From: JAAXVQ01 sp964604705
Lineage (GTDB): Bacteria; Oederibacteriota; JAAXVQ01
Reading direction: 5' to 3'
Assembly: GCA_964604705.1 (NCBI GenBank)
Contig: CAZSAP010000003.1
Span: forward strand, 1 to 64,000
Length of the DNA: 64,000 nt
Positions within the stretch are counted from its first letter, which is position 1. Each line of letters starts with the position of its first letter. A model generated the notes under the pieces. That model was not told the origin of the DNA. It worked only from the letters and a program-made list of their open reading frames with translations, and did no database searches. Below, piece by piece: positions 52,896 through 61,044 of this stretch. Made by a program: the position numbers and the translations under genes.

Positions 52896-53885
52896 TCAAT
52901 CCTTGGGTACGCCGTGTTTCTTGAAATACTCGAGATACCAATCAATGGTTTTTTTCAAACCTTGTTCCAGAGTCACGGTCGGCTTCCAGCCCAAAACGCG
53001 ACGGACTTTTTGCGAGGCCAAATACTGGTCCTTGATCTCATACTTCGCTTGGTTGAGAATCTCATACTTCAGCTTTTTCCCGGCCAAGGCATTAATCTTG
53101 TTTAACACGGTCAATACGGTAATGGGATTCTCATCACTGACATTAAACGCTTCCCCGCCGAGTTTCTTGGCCGGAAGTTTTTCCGCCAAAAGCATGTACG
53201 CGGAAACAATGTCATCCACATACACATAGTCGCGGGTAAACTTGCCGTCGCTGCGAATGGAGAGTGTCTTGCCGTTGGCCAAACAGCGCATGGCATCGGG
53301 CATAATGCGCGAGAAATTGAAATCACCCGGACCGTAAATATTCCCGCAGCGGGTCACACCTACGGGCAATTGGTACGTGTGATAGTAGGTGTAGGCGATC
53401 AAATCCGTGCAACTCTTTGAAACATCGTACGGATGGTTCCCAATGAGCGGAGCCTCTTCCTTGTAGGGAAGAACCTTATGGCTGCCGTAGGCTTTATCAC
53501 TTGAGGCAACCACGATGGACTGCACGGTCTTGGACAAACGGCAGGCTTCCATAATGTTCCAGGTTCCGGTGATGTTGGAATTAAACGTATCCATCGGATC
53601 CTTGAGCGAGCGTCCGACAATGGCCTCAGCGCCCAGGTGCAGGACGACTTGGATCTTGTTTTCCGTGATAAGTTTATTCACGAGGGCAAAGTTGGCCACG
53701 CTGCCTTTGACGGTCTTGAAGGTTCGGTATTCGGCTGGGGTGAACAAAGTGTGCTTGCGCTTGGTCAGTATGTCCAAGCCAACCACCTGCGCGCCGGCTT
53801 GCACCAACTGCAATGTAAGGTTTGATCCTAAAAACCCTTCATGCCCTGTCACCAACACCCACTTATTCTTCCAAAAATTTGCCAT
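52896..53885 (-). CDS. rfbG: Nucleotide-sugar 4,6-dehydratase, probably CDP-glucose 4,6-dehydratase
   Basis: About 329 residues, extended SDR. It has VTGHEGFLGSNLTLQL, VVASSDKAYGSHK, and YDVSK with catalytic Tyr and Lys. The downstream FTRDYVYVDDIVSAYMLL is typical of sugar dehydratases. The position next to rfbF and near rfbH makes CDP-glucose the likely substrate, giving CDP-4-keto-6-deoxyglucose. It is about 28 residues shorter than Salmonella RfbG, so a GDP-mannose or other NDP-hexose dehydratase is an alternative. ATG 53885 is preceded by GGAG. Confidence 0.85.
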   Translation of the reverse strand: MANFWKNKWVLVTGHEGFLGSNLTLQLVQAGAQVVGLDILTKRKHTLFTPAEYRTFKTVKGSVANFALVNKLITENKIQVVLHLGAEAIVGRSLKDPMDTFNSNITGTWNIMEACRLSKTVQSIVVASSDKAYGSHKVLPYKEEAPLIGNHPYDVSKSCTDLIAYTYYHTYQLPVGVTRCGNIYGPGDFNFSRIMPDAMRCLANGKTLSIRSDGKFTRDYVYVDDIVSAYMLLAEKLPAKKLGGEAFNVSDENPITVLTVLNKINALAGKKLKYEILNQAKYEIKDQYLASQKVRRVLGWKPTVTLEQGLKKTIDWYLEYFKKHGVPKD

Positions 53886-53925
53886 TGCACACTCCATAAT
53901 AAATAAAGTCTAGCATTCGCGCAAC

Positions 53926-54699
53926 CTACCACACCTTCCAAGGCGCCTGCCGGGAATGCCACATTTTCTCTAACTCAAGTTTGTCCCGGAGCGTATCCAT
54001 AGGCTTCCAAAAATCCTTGTGCCGATAAGCATTGACTTGCCCCTTTTGCGCCAACTGCTCCAAAGGTTCCCGCTCCCAAATGGTGGAGTCGCCCTTCTTA
54101 ATGTAAGAGAAAACTTCCGGTTCCAACACGAAATACCCAGCATTGATCCATGAGGATTCGCCCATGGGTTTTTCCAGGAAGGTCTTCACCTGGTCGGTCT
54201 TATTGATCTCCAACACGCCAAAACGCCCGGCGTTCTGTACGGCCGTCAGGGTCGCCAGCTTCTTCTTTTTCTTATGGTTAGCCACCAGCTGGGATATGTC
54301 CACATTTCCCACACCATCCCCATAGGTCATCATGAACGTCTCATTGCCCACGTAAGGCTGCACGCGTTTCAAGCGGCCACCGGTCATGGTCTCAGGCCCG
54401 GTTTCCACCAAGGTCACTTTCCAAGGTTCCGAGGTGTTGTTGTGAATCTCCATTTCGTTCTTGCTTAAATCGATGGTCAGATCGCTCATGTGCAAAAAAT
54501 AATGGGAAAAATATTCCTTCACCACATATCCCAAATAACCCAGGCAGATGATGAACTCATTGTGCCCAAAATGGGAATAGGTCTTCATGATGTGCCAAAG
54601 AATCGGTTTCCCGCCGATTTCAATCATGGGCTTAGGAACATATTGTGATTCCTCCGTAATACGAGTCCCCTTCCCCCCTGCCAAAATGACCACTTTCAT
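53926..54699 (-). CDS. rfbF: Glucose-1-phosphate cytidylyltransferase
   Basis: 257 residues, the normal RfbF length. The nucleotidyltransferase loop is LAGGKGTRITEESQYVPKPM, followed by IGGKPILWHIMKTYSHFG and FMMTYGDGVGNVD with the metal-binding Asp. It makes CDP-glucose from glucose-1-phosphate and CTP, the entry to all CDP-3,6-dideoxyhexoses. It is transcribed just ahead of the dehydratase gene (40-nt gap). Together with rfbH it is strong evidence for a CDP-dideoxysugar pathway in this window. Confidence 0.95.
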   Translation of the reverse strand: MKVVILAGGKGTRITEESQYVPKPMIEIGGKPILWHIMKTYSHFGHNEFIICLGYLGYVVKEYFSHYFLHMSDLTIDLSKNEMEIHNNTSEPWKVTLVETGPETMTGGRLKRVQPYVGNETFMMTYGDGVGNVDISQLVANHKKKKKLATLTAVQNAGRFGVLEINKTDQVKTFLEKPMGESSWINAGYFVLEPEVFSYIKKGDSTIWEREPLEQLAQKGQVNAYRHKDFWKPMDTLRDKLELEKMWHSRQAPWKVW

Positions 54700-54758
54700 A
54701 CGCCCTCCTAGCCATTATACCGCGTGTATCTGAATCAACATCCCCACCATAACCGCGA

Positions 54759-56504
54759 TTAAATCTTAAAAAAAGCAAACCGTTTATTTTGGCTTTCAAA
54801 GGGAACGCCTAGCATCAATTGCAATTGCGCCTCCCAAGGACATTGACGGCCAAGGTAGCCAAAACGATCAATATAAATCCCTACAAAACCTGCCGCACGT
54901 AATTTATTCAAATCCACGGGATCTTGACTAAGTACTTCAATGTTTTTTGCCGACGGTCGCCCTCGCATCGCGCCATAGCTCCACATTAATTTCTCCCCAA
55001 AAACATACCCGCGCAAATGCGAGTAATCCGTCATCTCATAAATAGGAATACTTTCTGGAAAAGACATATAGGGTAGTTGTAAAACCGCGCCTTTATCCAC
55101 CTTAGCCTCAATGGCGCGAATATACTGCTTTTCCTCGAAAAAATCAGCGGGTGTGCCAAACACCATCGTGGGAGAAATTTGATCGGCCATGCCTAAAATC
55201 CCCACAATTAACACGATACTCCAATAGACTGCTTTTGAACGAATTCTCCGTTTCAATCCTTGTAACCAAAAGCCAATAATCAATAACCCAAAAAACGCTA
55301 AAAAAGGACTAATCCGGTTGGGACAACGAATTTGAGGCGTTATCAACAAAGAAAACAATGAAGAAAAGCCACCAATGGTTGCATATAAACATCCTGTCAC
55401 GATCAAAATGGAGATTTTATTCAAAGTCGAATGCCGATGTCGTATAAGTATTATAGCAGCAAGACCTACGAATAAACCCGAAAGGGCAAAAAAACCAATA
55501 TATTCGCCCTGGCCCTCAGCGGGTGTTGTTCCTGATTTATATTTGTTGTTTATTTTCTGAAAAGGTCTAAACCGATGGTCGACCACCGGGACTATTATAT
55601 TCATAATTTTCATTCCATACAATTCAGCTTCCATAGTAAATCGATGGGCCACATCGCGGTTCACCCCCATGGAAGCCCGCCCTAGAACAGATGGCAAGGT
55701 GGTTATTCCTAACGCCAAAATAACCAAGCCACAAATGATTCCGGCTGAAAGCAAATGTTGTATTTTTTTCCTATAAAACGCTGCGCTGATTCCCGAAATC
55801 ATAATGAACATGCAAAAGAAAAATGCATAATAAACATGCCATACGCCTATCAACAAGGCTATGACAAAACCAATCCACGTTTTCTTATCAAACCGTTTGA
55901 AAATATTCCCTGGGATGGGGGCAAGTGAAAATAGCGGTTTGGCGGACCACATCCATATAATCAATATACCGGCAAAGGGAACAAGCCCATATGAGGCAAG
56001 AAATATATGTCCATACCTGAAAAAATGATACGGTAAAAAAGCAAATAACATGCCTAATACGAGCCCAATCTCACGGCGAATCCGAAATCGAGCCAACGCA
56101 TAAATCATAGCCCAAACTTCAAGCACAAAGCCAAAAATGTAATACACATTAAGATTAAGAAATGGATTACGTGTAACTAGGCCAATGATTTTAATGAGTA
56201 AAAACTGAAATTGTTCCAAAAGCGGATAATCCACACTTAGCCAAACAGGACCAAACGGAGCGCCAATCGTCTTAAGAACAATTCCTCCAAAAGGCCACCA
56301 CTCCCCCTGCGTCAGCGATTTAATCAATGAAAAAACGACCCATAAATCCCCTGGATTCGCAAGTGGAGCACTAAGTGAAACAGAAAAATGATTTCCATAA
56401 AACCAACCCCAACATAAAGGCACGAACAGCGCGGCTGCAACATATGGCCATGATTGTCTAAACCAATATGGCCACTTTTTATCTGGTAAAATCATTTTTT
56501 CCAT
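54759..56504 (-). CDS. Membrane protein, GT-C-like
   Basis: About 581 residues with 12 or so membrane helices and a short C-terminal soluble part. The first external loop has APLANPGDLWVVFSL, an acidic position consistent with GT-C-fold sugar transferases. The sequence is AT-rich compared with the rfb genes next to it. I chose ATG 56504; TTG 56513 with AAAGGG upstream is equally possible. It sits between rfbF and the ABC exporter block, so a periplasmic sugar-transfer or modification role is plausible but not shown. Confidence 0.75.
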   Translation of the reverse strand: MEKMILPDKKWPYWFRQSWPYVAAALFVPLCWGWFYGNHFSVSLSAPLANPGDLWVVFSLIKSLTQGEWWPFGGIVLKTIGAPFGPVWLSVDYPLLEQFQFLLIKIIGLVTRNPFLNLNVYYIFGFVLEVWAMIYALARFRIRREIGLVLGMLFAFLPYHFFRYGHIFLASYGLVPFAGILIIWMWSAKPLFSLAPIPGNIFKRFDKKTWIGFVIALLIGVWHVYYAFFFCMFIMISGISAAFYRKKIQHLLSAGIICGLVILALGITTLPSVLGRASMGVNRDVAHRFTMEAELYGMKIMNIIVPVVDHRFRPFQKINNKYKSGTTPAEGQGEYIGFFALSGLFVGLAAIILIRHRHSTLNKISILIVTGCLYATIGGFSSLFSLLITPQIRCPNRISPFLAFFGLLIIGFWLQGLKRRIRSKAVYWSIVLIVGILGMADQISPTMVFGTPADFFEEKQYIRAIEAKVDKGAVLQLPYMSFPESIPIYEMTDYSHLRGYVFGEKLMWSYGAMRGRPSAKNIEVLSQDPVDLNKLRAAGFVGIYIDRFGYLGRQCPWEAQLQLMLGVPFESQNKRFAFFKI

Positions 56505-56576
56505 ATATGTCAAAACACCCTTTCAATACAATCATCCCCAAAGCCGTCAATTTTTTCGGATTTTATTTAACGCAAC

Positions 56577-57230
56577 TTAGCCCTTGTCCTGATTTTCATT
56601 TCGTCTCTGTTCCAATCGTTCAACGCAATCTTGTAATTCTTGTACCGAATGCGCTAGGGCATAAAATCGCTCCGGCATTTTAATAATTCGATGAGCCCAG
56701 ACAACGACCGTTGAAACAACGGGGATTCTTTTTATAAGAGATTTAACTTTGTATTTCCACAAAGTGGAGGGAATACGCAACCCCTCTAAGCGGACATTAA
56801 ATTGCTTAGCTTCTTTTGAATGAGCGATAAAATACAAGAGTATTTCTTTGGGTACTCCATCGCGTAGCATCTGTCTGAAGTATTTCATCCCAAGCGGTTC
56901 TGGTTCGCGTTCCAGAATCGCCTTGTATGCCTGAATAACAAATTCGTTTTCCTCAAACACTAACAATTCATTAGTCGCCACCACTCTAACGGTCTGGGTT
57001 AATCGGCTGTATGCTTTTTGTACCGTTATTGAAACAAATGGAATCCTTTTAAGTGCCGGCACTATGCCCCACTTATGAAGTTTTTCTTTCCAGCGAATAA
57101 TCCGATCACCAAGAGAAGATTGCCGTACATCGTAGCATTGTGGGTCTTGCAAAGAAAACTCTAAAGAATTACCGTACAAGCGTTCTTGTAAACGCCGAAA
57201 AATTTTTTCTTGTGTATTCAACATATCCAC
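56577..57230 (-). CDS. DUF4214-like protein with C-terminal coil module
   Basis: 217 residues, soluble. The segment AYKAILEREPEPLGMKYF with GVPKEILLYFIAHSKE (~80-130) resembles the DUF4214 repeat found in glycan-cluster proteins. The C-terminal part holds IIKMPERFYALAHSVQELQ (~182-200) and a short coiled coil. That module matches the N-terminus of the methyltransferase at 32450-33430 at 11 of 19 aligned positions. It is 10 nt downstream of the wzt-like gene and likely cotranscribed. The function is unknown; a scaffold for export or capping is possible. Confidence 0.8.
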   Translation of the reverse strand: MDMLNTQEKIFRRLQERLYGNSLEFSLQDPQCYDVRQSSLGDRIIRWKEKLHKWGIVPALKRIPFVSITVQKAYSRLTQTVRVVATNELLVFEENEFVIQAYKAILEREPEPLGMKYFRQMLRDGVPKEILLYFIAHSKEAKQFNVRLEGLRIPSTLWKYKVKSLIKRIPVVSTVVVWAHRIIKMPERFYALAHSVQELQDCVERLEQRRNENQDKG

Positions 57231-57240
57231 TCCCTATCTA

Positions 57241-57993
57241 TCAAGACGGGTTTTGAAATGACTGCCAATAGGCATCCACAACCGGATCAACAGGCCCAAT
57301 CATCTTCACTACATGATTCTCAATCCAAATAACTCGATCACAAATGCTTTTGACATCCCCCAAAGCATGAGATACAAACACCATAGTAACGCCCTGTTTT
57401 TTAAAACCCAACATCTTATCCATACATTTTTTTTGGAAATGTAAATCTCCCACAGCCAAGATCTCATCAATCAGCAGTAATTCAGGATCCAAGCCAGATA
57501 CCACCGAAAAACCCAACCGAGCCAACATCCCGGAGGAATACATCCGGATGGGTTGATCAATAAATTCGCCCAATTCGGAGAATTCTATAATTTCTTTTTC
57601 TCTCAACGCTACTTCTGCTCGGGTCATGCCCATAAGCACGCCGTTTAAATAAATATTCTCTCGCCCAGTTAACTCCCCGCTAAATCCCGCGCCCAATTCC
57701 AAGAGAGGAGACACACGCTCCTTGACCAAAACTTGACCGAGTGTTGGCTTGAGAACGCCTGCGATCAAACCCAGGGTAGTGCTCTTTCCCGCGCCATTTC
57801 TGCCAACCACACCCAAACACTCACCTTTTTTAACTTCAAATGAAATCCCACATAAAGATTCATATCGGGTATGCTTCAGTGACTTCAATGCTGCCGGAAG
57901 ATTGAACAACAAGCCTTTTACCCCACCGAGGATATGCTGATAATGCGGATAGCTCTTCCCAACATTGTTAAATACGATTACGGACTCGCTCAT
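57241..57993 (-). CDS. wzt: Polysaccharide ABC exporter, ATP-binding subunit (Wzt-like)
   Basis: About 250 residues. Walker A is GRNGAGKST, the signature is YSSGMLARLGFS and Walker B is LLLIDEILAVGD. The family exports completed O-polysaccharide or teichoic acid chains. The C-terminal carbohydrate-binding domain that extends E. coli O9a-type Wzt to about 430 residues is absent, so chain-end recognition must be elsewhere. ATG 57993 follows GAGG and overlaps the permease stop by 4 nt. Confidence 0.92.
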   Translation of the reverse strand: MSESVIVFNNVGKSYPHYQHILGGVKGLLFNLPAALKSLKHTRYESLCGISFEVKKGECLGVVGRNGAGKSTTLGLIAGVLKPTLGQVLVKERVSPLLELGAGFSGELTGRENIYLNGVLMGMTRAEVALREKEIIEFSELGEFIDQPIRMYSSGMLARLGFSVVSGLDPELLLIDEILAVGDLHFQKKCMDKMLGFKKQGVTMVFVSHALGDVKSICDRVIWIENHVVKMIGPVDPVVDAYWQSFQNPS

Positions 57994-58790
57994 AATACCT
58001 CTGCAAATTTCCAAGATAATTTCCTGTAAATAAATGTACCGAGTAATAAAAACGCCACGCTGTATCCGAAGGCCATGCCTAAATAAGCTAGATTCAGTTG
58101 ATTATGCAAAAATAAGTTCCGCCAACTGACAATCAACGGAGTTAATGGATTGAGATTAATCAAATGTTGATACCCCGCCGGAATCATATTTTCAGGATAA
58201 ATGACCGGGGTAAAATAAAAAAGCATAGTAACAAAAATACTTGTCAACCGTTCCAGATCACGAAAAAACAGATTTATGGAAGCCAACATTAACGCAATCC
58301 CATAGGCTATAGTGAATTGAATAACGAGCAGCACAGGAATCCCAATCAACCAAATCCACCCAGGTGTTTTATGATAAATAACCATAAACACCAATATAAC
58401 CGGGATGGAAAGCAAAAAATGCAGCATGTCTTGCAACACAATAGTGAATGGCAAAATTCCACGTGAAAAACTAATTTTCTTTATAATTGAGGCATTGGCT
58501 AAAAAGACCGTGGGCGTTATGGTCACGGAATTGGCAAACCATTGCCAAGGAAATAGCCCCGCAATGAGGAAAAGCGCATACCCTTCCATCTGGATTTTCA
58601 TAACCACTTTAAACGCAATGTAAAACACAAATGCAAAAGCCAAAGGATTGGCAATGGACCAAAAGTAGCCCAAAACGCTACTTTTGTAGCGAATTTTTAA
58701 ATCCTTTTGGGTCAGGATTACTATGAGATCAATTAAATGTTGCAAAGGTCTGTTCAAGATATTGTTCCGTTTCACTGTATTTAAATACAT
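57990..58790 (-). CDS. wzm: Polysaccharide ABC exporter, permease subunit (Wzm-like)
   Basis: 266 residues of the ABC-2 type, with six membrane helices and the typical N-terminus LIVILTQKDLKIRYKSSVLGYFWSI (short form: KDLKIRYKSSVLGYFW). It also has LFPWQWFANSV and MLFYFTPVIYPENMIP. With Wzt it moves lipid-linked glycan across the inner membrane. It heads the pair, 17 nt after a secreted-protein gene. Confidence 0.93.
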   Translation of the reverse strand: MYLNTVKRNNILNRPLQHLIDLIVILTQKDLKIRYKSSVLGYFWSIANPLAFAFVFYIAFKVVMKIQMEGYALFLIAGLFPWQWFANSVTITPTVFLANASIIKKISFSRGILPFTIVLQDMLHFLLSIPVILVFMVIYHKTPGWIWLIGIPVLLVIQFTIAYGIALMLASINLFFRDLERLTSIFVTMLFYFTPVIYPENMIPAGYQHLINLNPLTPLIVSWRNLFLHNQLNLAYLGMAFGYSVAFLLLGTFIYRKLSWKFAEVL

Positions 58791-58807
58791 ACTTTACTCT
58801 TACCTAA

Positions 58808-59617
58808 TTATTTAATCCGCATAATCCAAACCACAGACATATTCGTTGGACGAGTTTCACTCGCCGTACGCGGAGTACCATTTGTCCCATCTGTGATTGG
58901 ATCTCCAGTAGTATTACCTGAGAACAGTACTCGAGTTCCCGCCACTAAATCGTATCCACTCCCGCCAATAGTGGGTACATATTCTGTATTACCCAACGTA
59001 TTTCGATTCATTCTGTGCCCTTGAAACGCATCATCCTGAAGCGTTCCCGAAGTTGCACTTCCCCTCAAAAACCGCCCTTGGCCATTCAAATTTGGGATCA
59101 CGGCACCGTTGAGTATACTATCCGGATCATTTAGTGTTTGTCCATTGCACTCAACAAAATTACCGGGAAGTGTCGGGGTAGTCGGAATTGCCGCAGCAGC
59201 AAACAAGTTTTTATGCCAAGCCACTATGGCTCCCACGGGAGTTTCAACATTTAAAGCATACGGAACACCTGCAAGTGGCTGACGTGGCGTCATCTCTGAA
59301 TCCATATCGACACGCACCCCAATGTAATATTGTACAGAAAAATCCAGAGTATCCAACTTTTGTGTACCTGAACCCAATAAAATATTAAAATATCCATTCT
59401 TAGTATTTACTGAAGTAAAACTATCTGTCCATTTGAGTGTCCCCCCGGTAGGCGCATCATAAAAACTTACGACAATCGAATGTGTCCCATCCACCACCGG
59501 ATTCCCGCTCAAGTCTGTCACACGCCCTTGGTAGTTGATGGTCCGCGACGCACTGGCGGCCCAGACGGAAGTAGCGCATACAACTATTGCAAAACACAAA
59601 AAAAGAATTTTCTTCAC
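58808..59617 (-). CDS. Secreted protein with phage tail-collar-like C-terminus
   Basis: 269 residues with a signal peptide (LFLCFAIVVCATSVWA). The N-terminal module (TINYQGRVTDLSGNPVVDGT, NTKNGYFNILLGSG, MTPRQPLAGVPYALNV) is shared with 34325-35110. The C-terminal ~130 residues resemble phage tail-collar domains (VGAIVAWHKN, VECNGQTL, GRFLRGS, and the end RPTNMSVVWIMRIK). Such domains in exported bacterial proteins suggest a trimeric surface fibre. No other phage gene is near, so this is not a prophage remnant. It follows a FlgD-like secreted protein by 25 nt. Confidence 0.85.
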   Translation of the reverse strand: MKKILFLCFAIVVCATSVWAASASRTINYQGRVTDLSGNPVVDGTHSIVVSFYDAPTGGTLKWTDSFTSVNTKNGYFNILLGSGTQKLDTLDFSVQYYIGVRVDMDSEMTPRQPLAGVPYALNVETPVGAIVAWHKNLFAAAAIPTTPTLPGNFVECNGQTLNDPDSILNGAVIPNLNGQGRFLRGSATSGTLQDDAFQGHRMNRNTLGNTEYVPTIGGSGYDLVAGTRVLFSGNTTGDPITDGTNGTPRTASETRPTNMSVVWIMRIK

Positions 59618-59642
59618 TGGTATTAACCCCCTGAAATTGAGT

Positions 59643-60230
59643 TTACTTAATCACAGCAATCTTGTAGTGCGACTCAAATCCGGCTGTCTTCAGGTGAACA
59701 ATGTAGATGCCGCTCCCCACCGCTTCGCCTTTCGAGTTGCGTCCGTCCCACTTGACTTCCTGGAACTCATTGGCTTGATAGGTTTGACTGTTCACCAAGG
59801 TGACGATCTTTTCCCCCACCATGTTGTAAATGGTAATGGTAATAGGCGCGCTCTGCGGTTGAGTCCAGCGGACCAAAGCCTGCTCTCCGCGATTAGGGTT
59901 GATCTGGTTGTGCATGACTTTCAAGTACGTTTTGGGTGCCACCATGGTTGCGGTGGGGAGCAGTGTAGGCGTGGTGGTCGCTGTTGGTGCGGGCAAAAAA
60001 TAATCACTAAAATATCCGGCCTGCACCGAGTACTTACCACCGAAACTTTGCCCCACGACCGGTTCCCCGGCCGAGTCGCGAATCTGCTTGCCTGAACCCG
60101 TATAGGTATTGCCCGAGCTGGCCACTACCGAACGCATTTGAAAATGCTCGGATTGCTCCGCGTAGGCCCACAATCCCAATACCCCCACTCCGAGCAACCC
60201 GACCCCCAACACTTTAACGAGTTTCAGCAT
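59643..60230 (-). CDS. Small secreted protein with FlgD-like C-terminal domain
   Basis: About 195 residues with a signal peptide (LVKVLGVGLLGVGVLGLWAYA). A short central region (GKYSVQAGYFSDYF) is followed by a Thr/Pro linker (APTATTTPTLLPTATM). The FlgD-like domain follows (ITITIYNMVGEKIVTL, VGSGIYIVHLKT) and ends HYKIAVIK. The same C-terminal design closes the subtilase at 21839-24238, suggesting a shared surface-anchoring or secretion signal. AAGGA precedes ATG 60230, and a consensus promoter lies about 45 nt upstream. No enzymatic domain is seen. Confidence 0.82.
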   Translation of the reverse strand: MLKLVKVLGVGLLGVGVLGLWAYAEQSEHFQMRSVVASSGNTYTGSGKQIRDSAGEPVVGQSFGGKYSVQAGYFSDYFLPAPTATTTPTLLPTATMVAPKTYLKVMHNQINPNRGEQALVRWTQPQSAPITITIYNMVGEKIVTLVNSQTYQANEFQEVKWDGRNSKGEAVGSGIYIVHLKTAGFESHYKIAVIK

Positions 60231-60272
60231 AAATGCGTCCTTCCCCAAGGAAAAATAAAAACTGAGCTTACT

Positions 60273-60301
60273 ATTATAATGAAAGAGTCCGCCAGACTCA
60301 A
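60273..60301 (-). promoter_or_regulatory. Near-consensus promoter upstream of the FlgD-like protein
   Basis: On the minus strand TTGAGT (60301-60296), a 17-nt spacer and a perfect TATAAT (60278-60273) drive the gene ending at 59643. It may also drive the exporter genes beyond, since gaps downstream are only 17-25 nt. It is among the best promoter matches in the window. Confidence 0.75.
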
Positions 60302-60330
60302 ACGGATTTTGGCTTATATTTTAAGGAATT

Positions 60331-61044
60331 TCACTGCCCTACGGAGATGAAAAGCGATTGGGCCCAGGTACGCAAAAGCGGAACACGTTCGGCCAGGTCA
60401 CCGGCCCAGGCCACGGAGCGGATGAGCGCATCCGGCGTATTCGGCACGAGAAAATCACGGTAGGCAATGTCCAGGTCGCGATACCCGGCTTTCTGAAACG
60501 CTTCCATCAAACGGCGACGCGAAAATGCCATTTCCTCAGGATCCAGCTTGGCCCAGCGGCGCATGCGGGAAAAGGTGAAGATCAGATACACATACGGGTT
60601 GGCCAGGTTGGGCTCCCAAAAAATCAAGCGTCCCTGCGGCTTGAGCAAAGATTTAAAACGCGGGAGCACCTCGTCGAGGCGATAGTAAAGATGATGCAAA
60701 ATACCGTTTCCCACCACATAGTCAAAGGTCTGCCCCAGTTGGGCCTGAACATCCGGGCGCAGGACGTCCATGTGTTTGTAGGTTAAATTGGGACGCTGGT
60801 ATTTCTCTGCGGCCGCTTGCACAAACGGCTGGCAAATGTCCGCGCCCACTACCTGGGCACCGGTGCGGGCTGCGAGCAAGTCGGCCAACTCGCCCGTTCC
60901 ACTCCCAATTTCTAAAATGGATTGAGGCGGACGCCCGATCATGACATCCAAAATGCGCTGTGCCCGTCGTTCGGTTCGCACTTGCATGGCCTTCACGGGT
61001 TTATAAACTTGGTTAAACCCTTGGTCATCTGTAATATGTGACAT
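60331..61044 (-). CDS. SAM-dependent methyltransferase
   Basis: 237 residues, class I methyltransferase: SILEIGSGTGELADLLA (motif I), MDVLRPDVQ and VVGNGILHHLYYR. The C-terminal half has a helix region typical of small-molecule or sugar methyltransferases. Its start abuts the stop of the next upstream gene, and three genes (60331-63849) read as an operon. The substrate is not clear; a sugar or lipid intermediate fits context. Confidence 0.9.
   Translation of the reverse strand: MSHITDDQGFNQVYKPVKAMQVRTERRAQRILDVMIGRPPQSILEIGSGTGELADLLAARTGAQVVGADICQPFVQAAAEKYQRPNLTYKHMDVLRPDVQAQLGQTFDYVVGNGILHHLYYRLDEVLPRFKSLLKPQGRLIFWEPNLANPYVYLIFTFSRMRRWAKLDPEEMAFSRRRLMEAFQKAGYRDLDIAYRDFLVPNTPDALIRSVAWAGDLAERVPLLRTWAQSLFISVGQ

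Noticed and set aside
58808..59200. Phage tail-collar domain as a sign of a prophage
   Set aside because: No capsid, terminase, integrase or other tail gene is present, the protein has a signal peptide, and it sits within glycan-export genes. A secreted fibre fits better.
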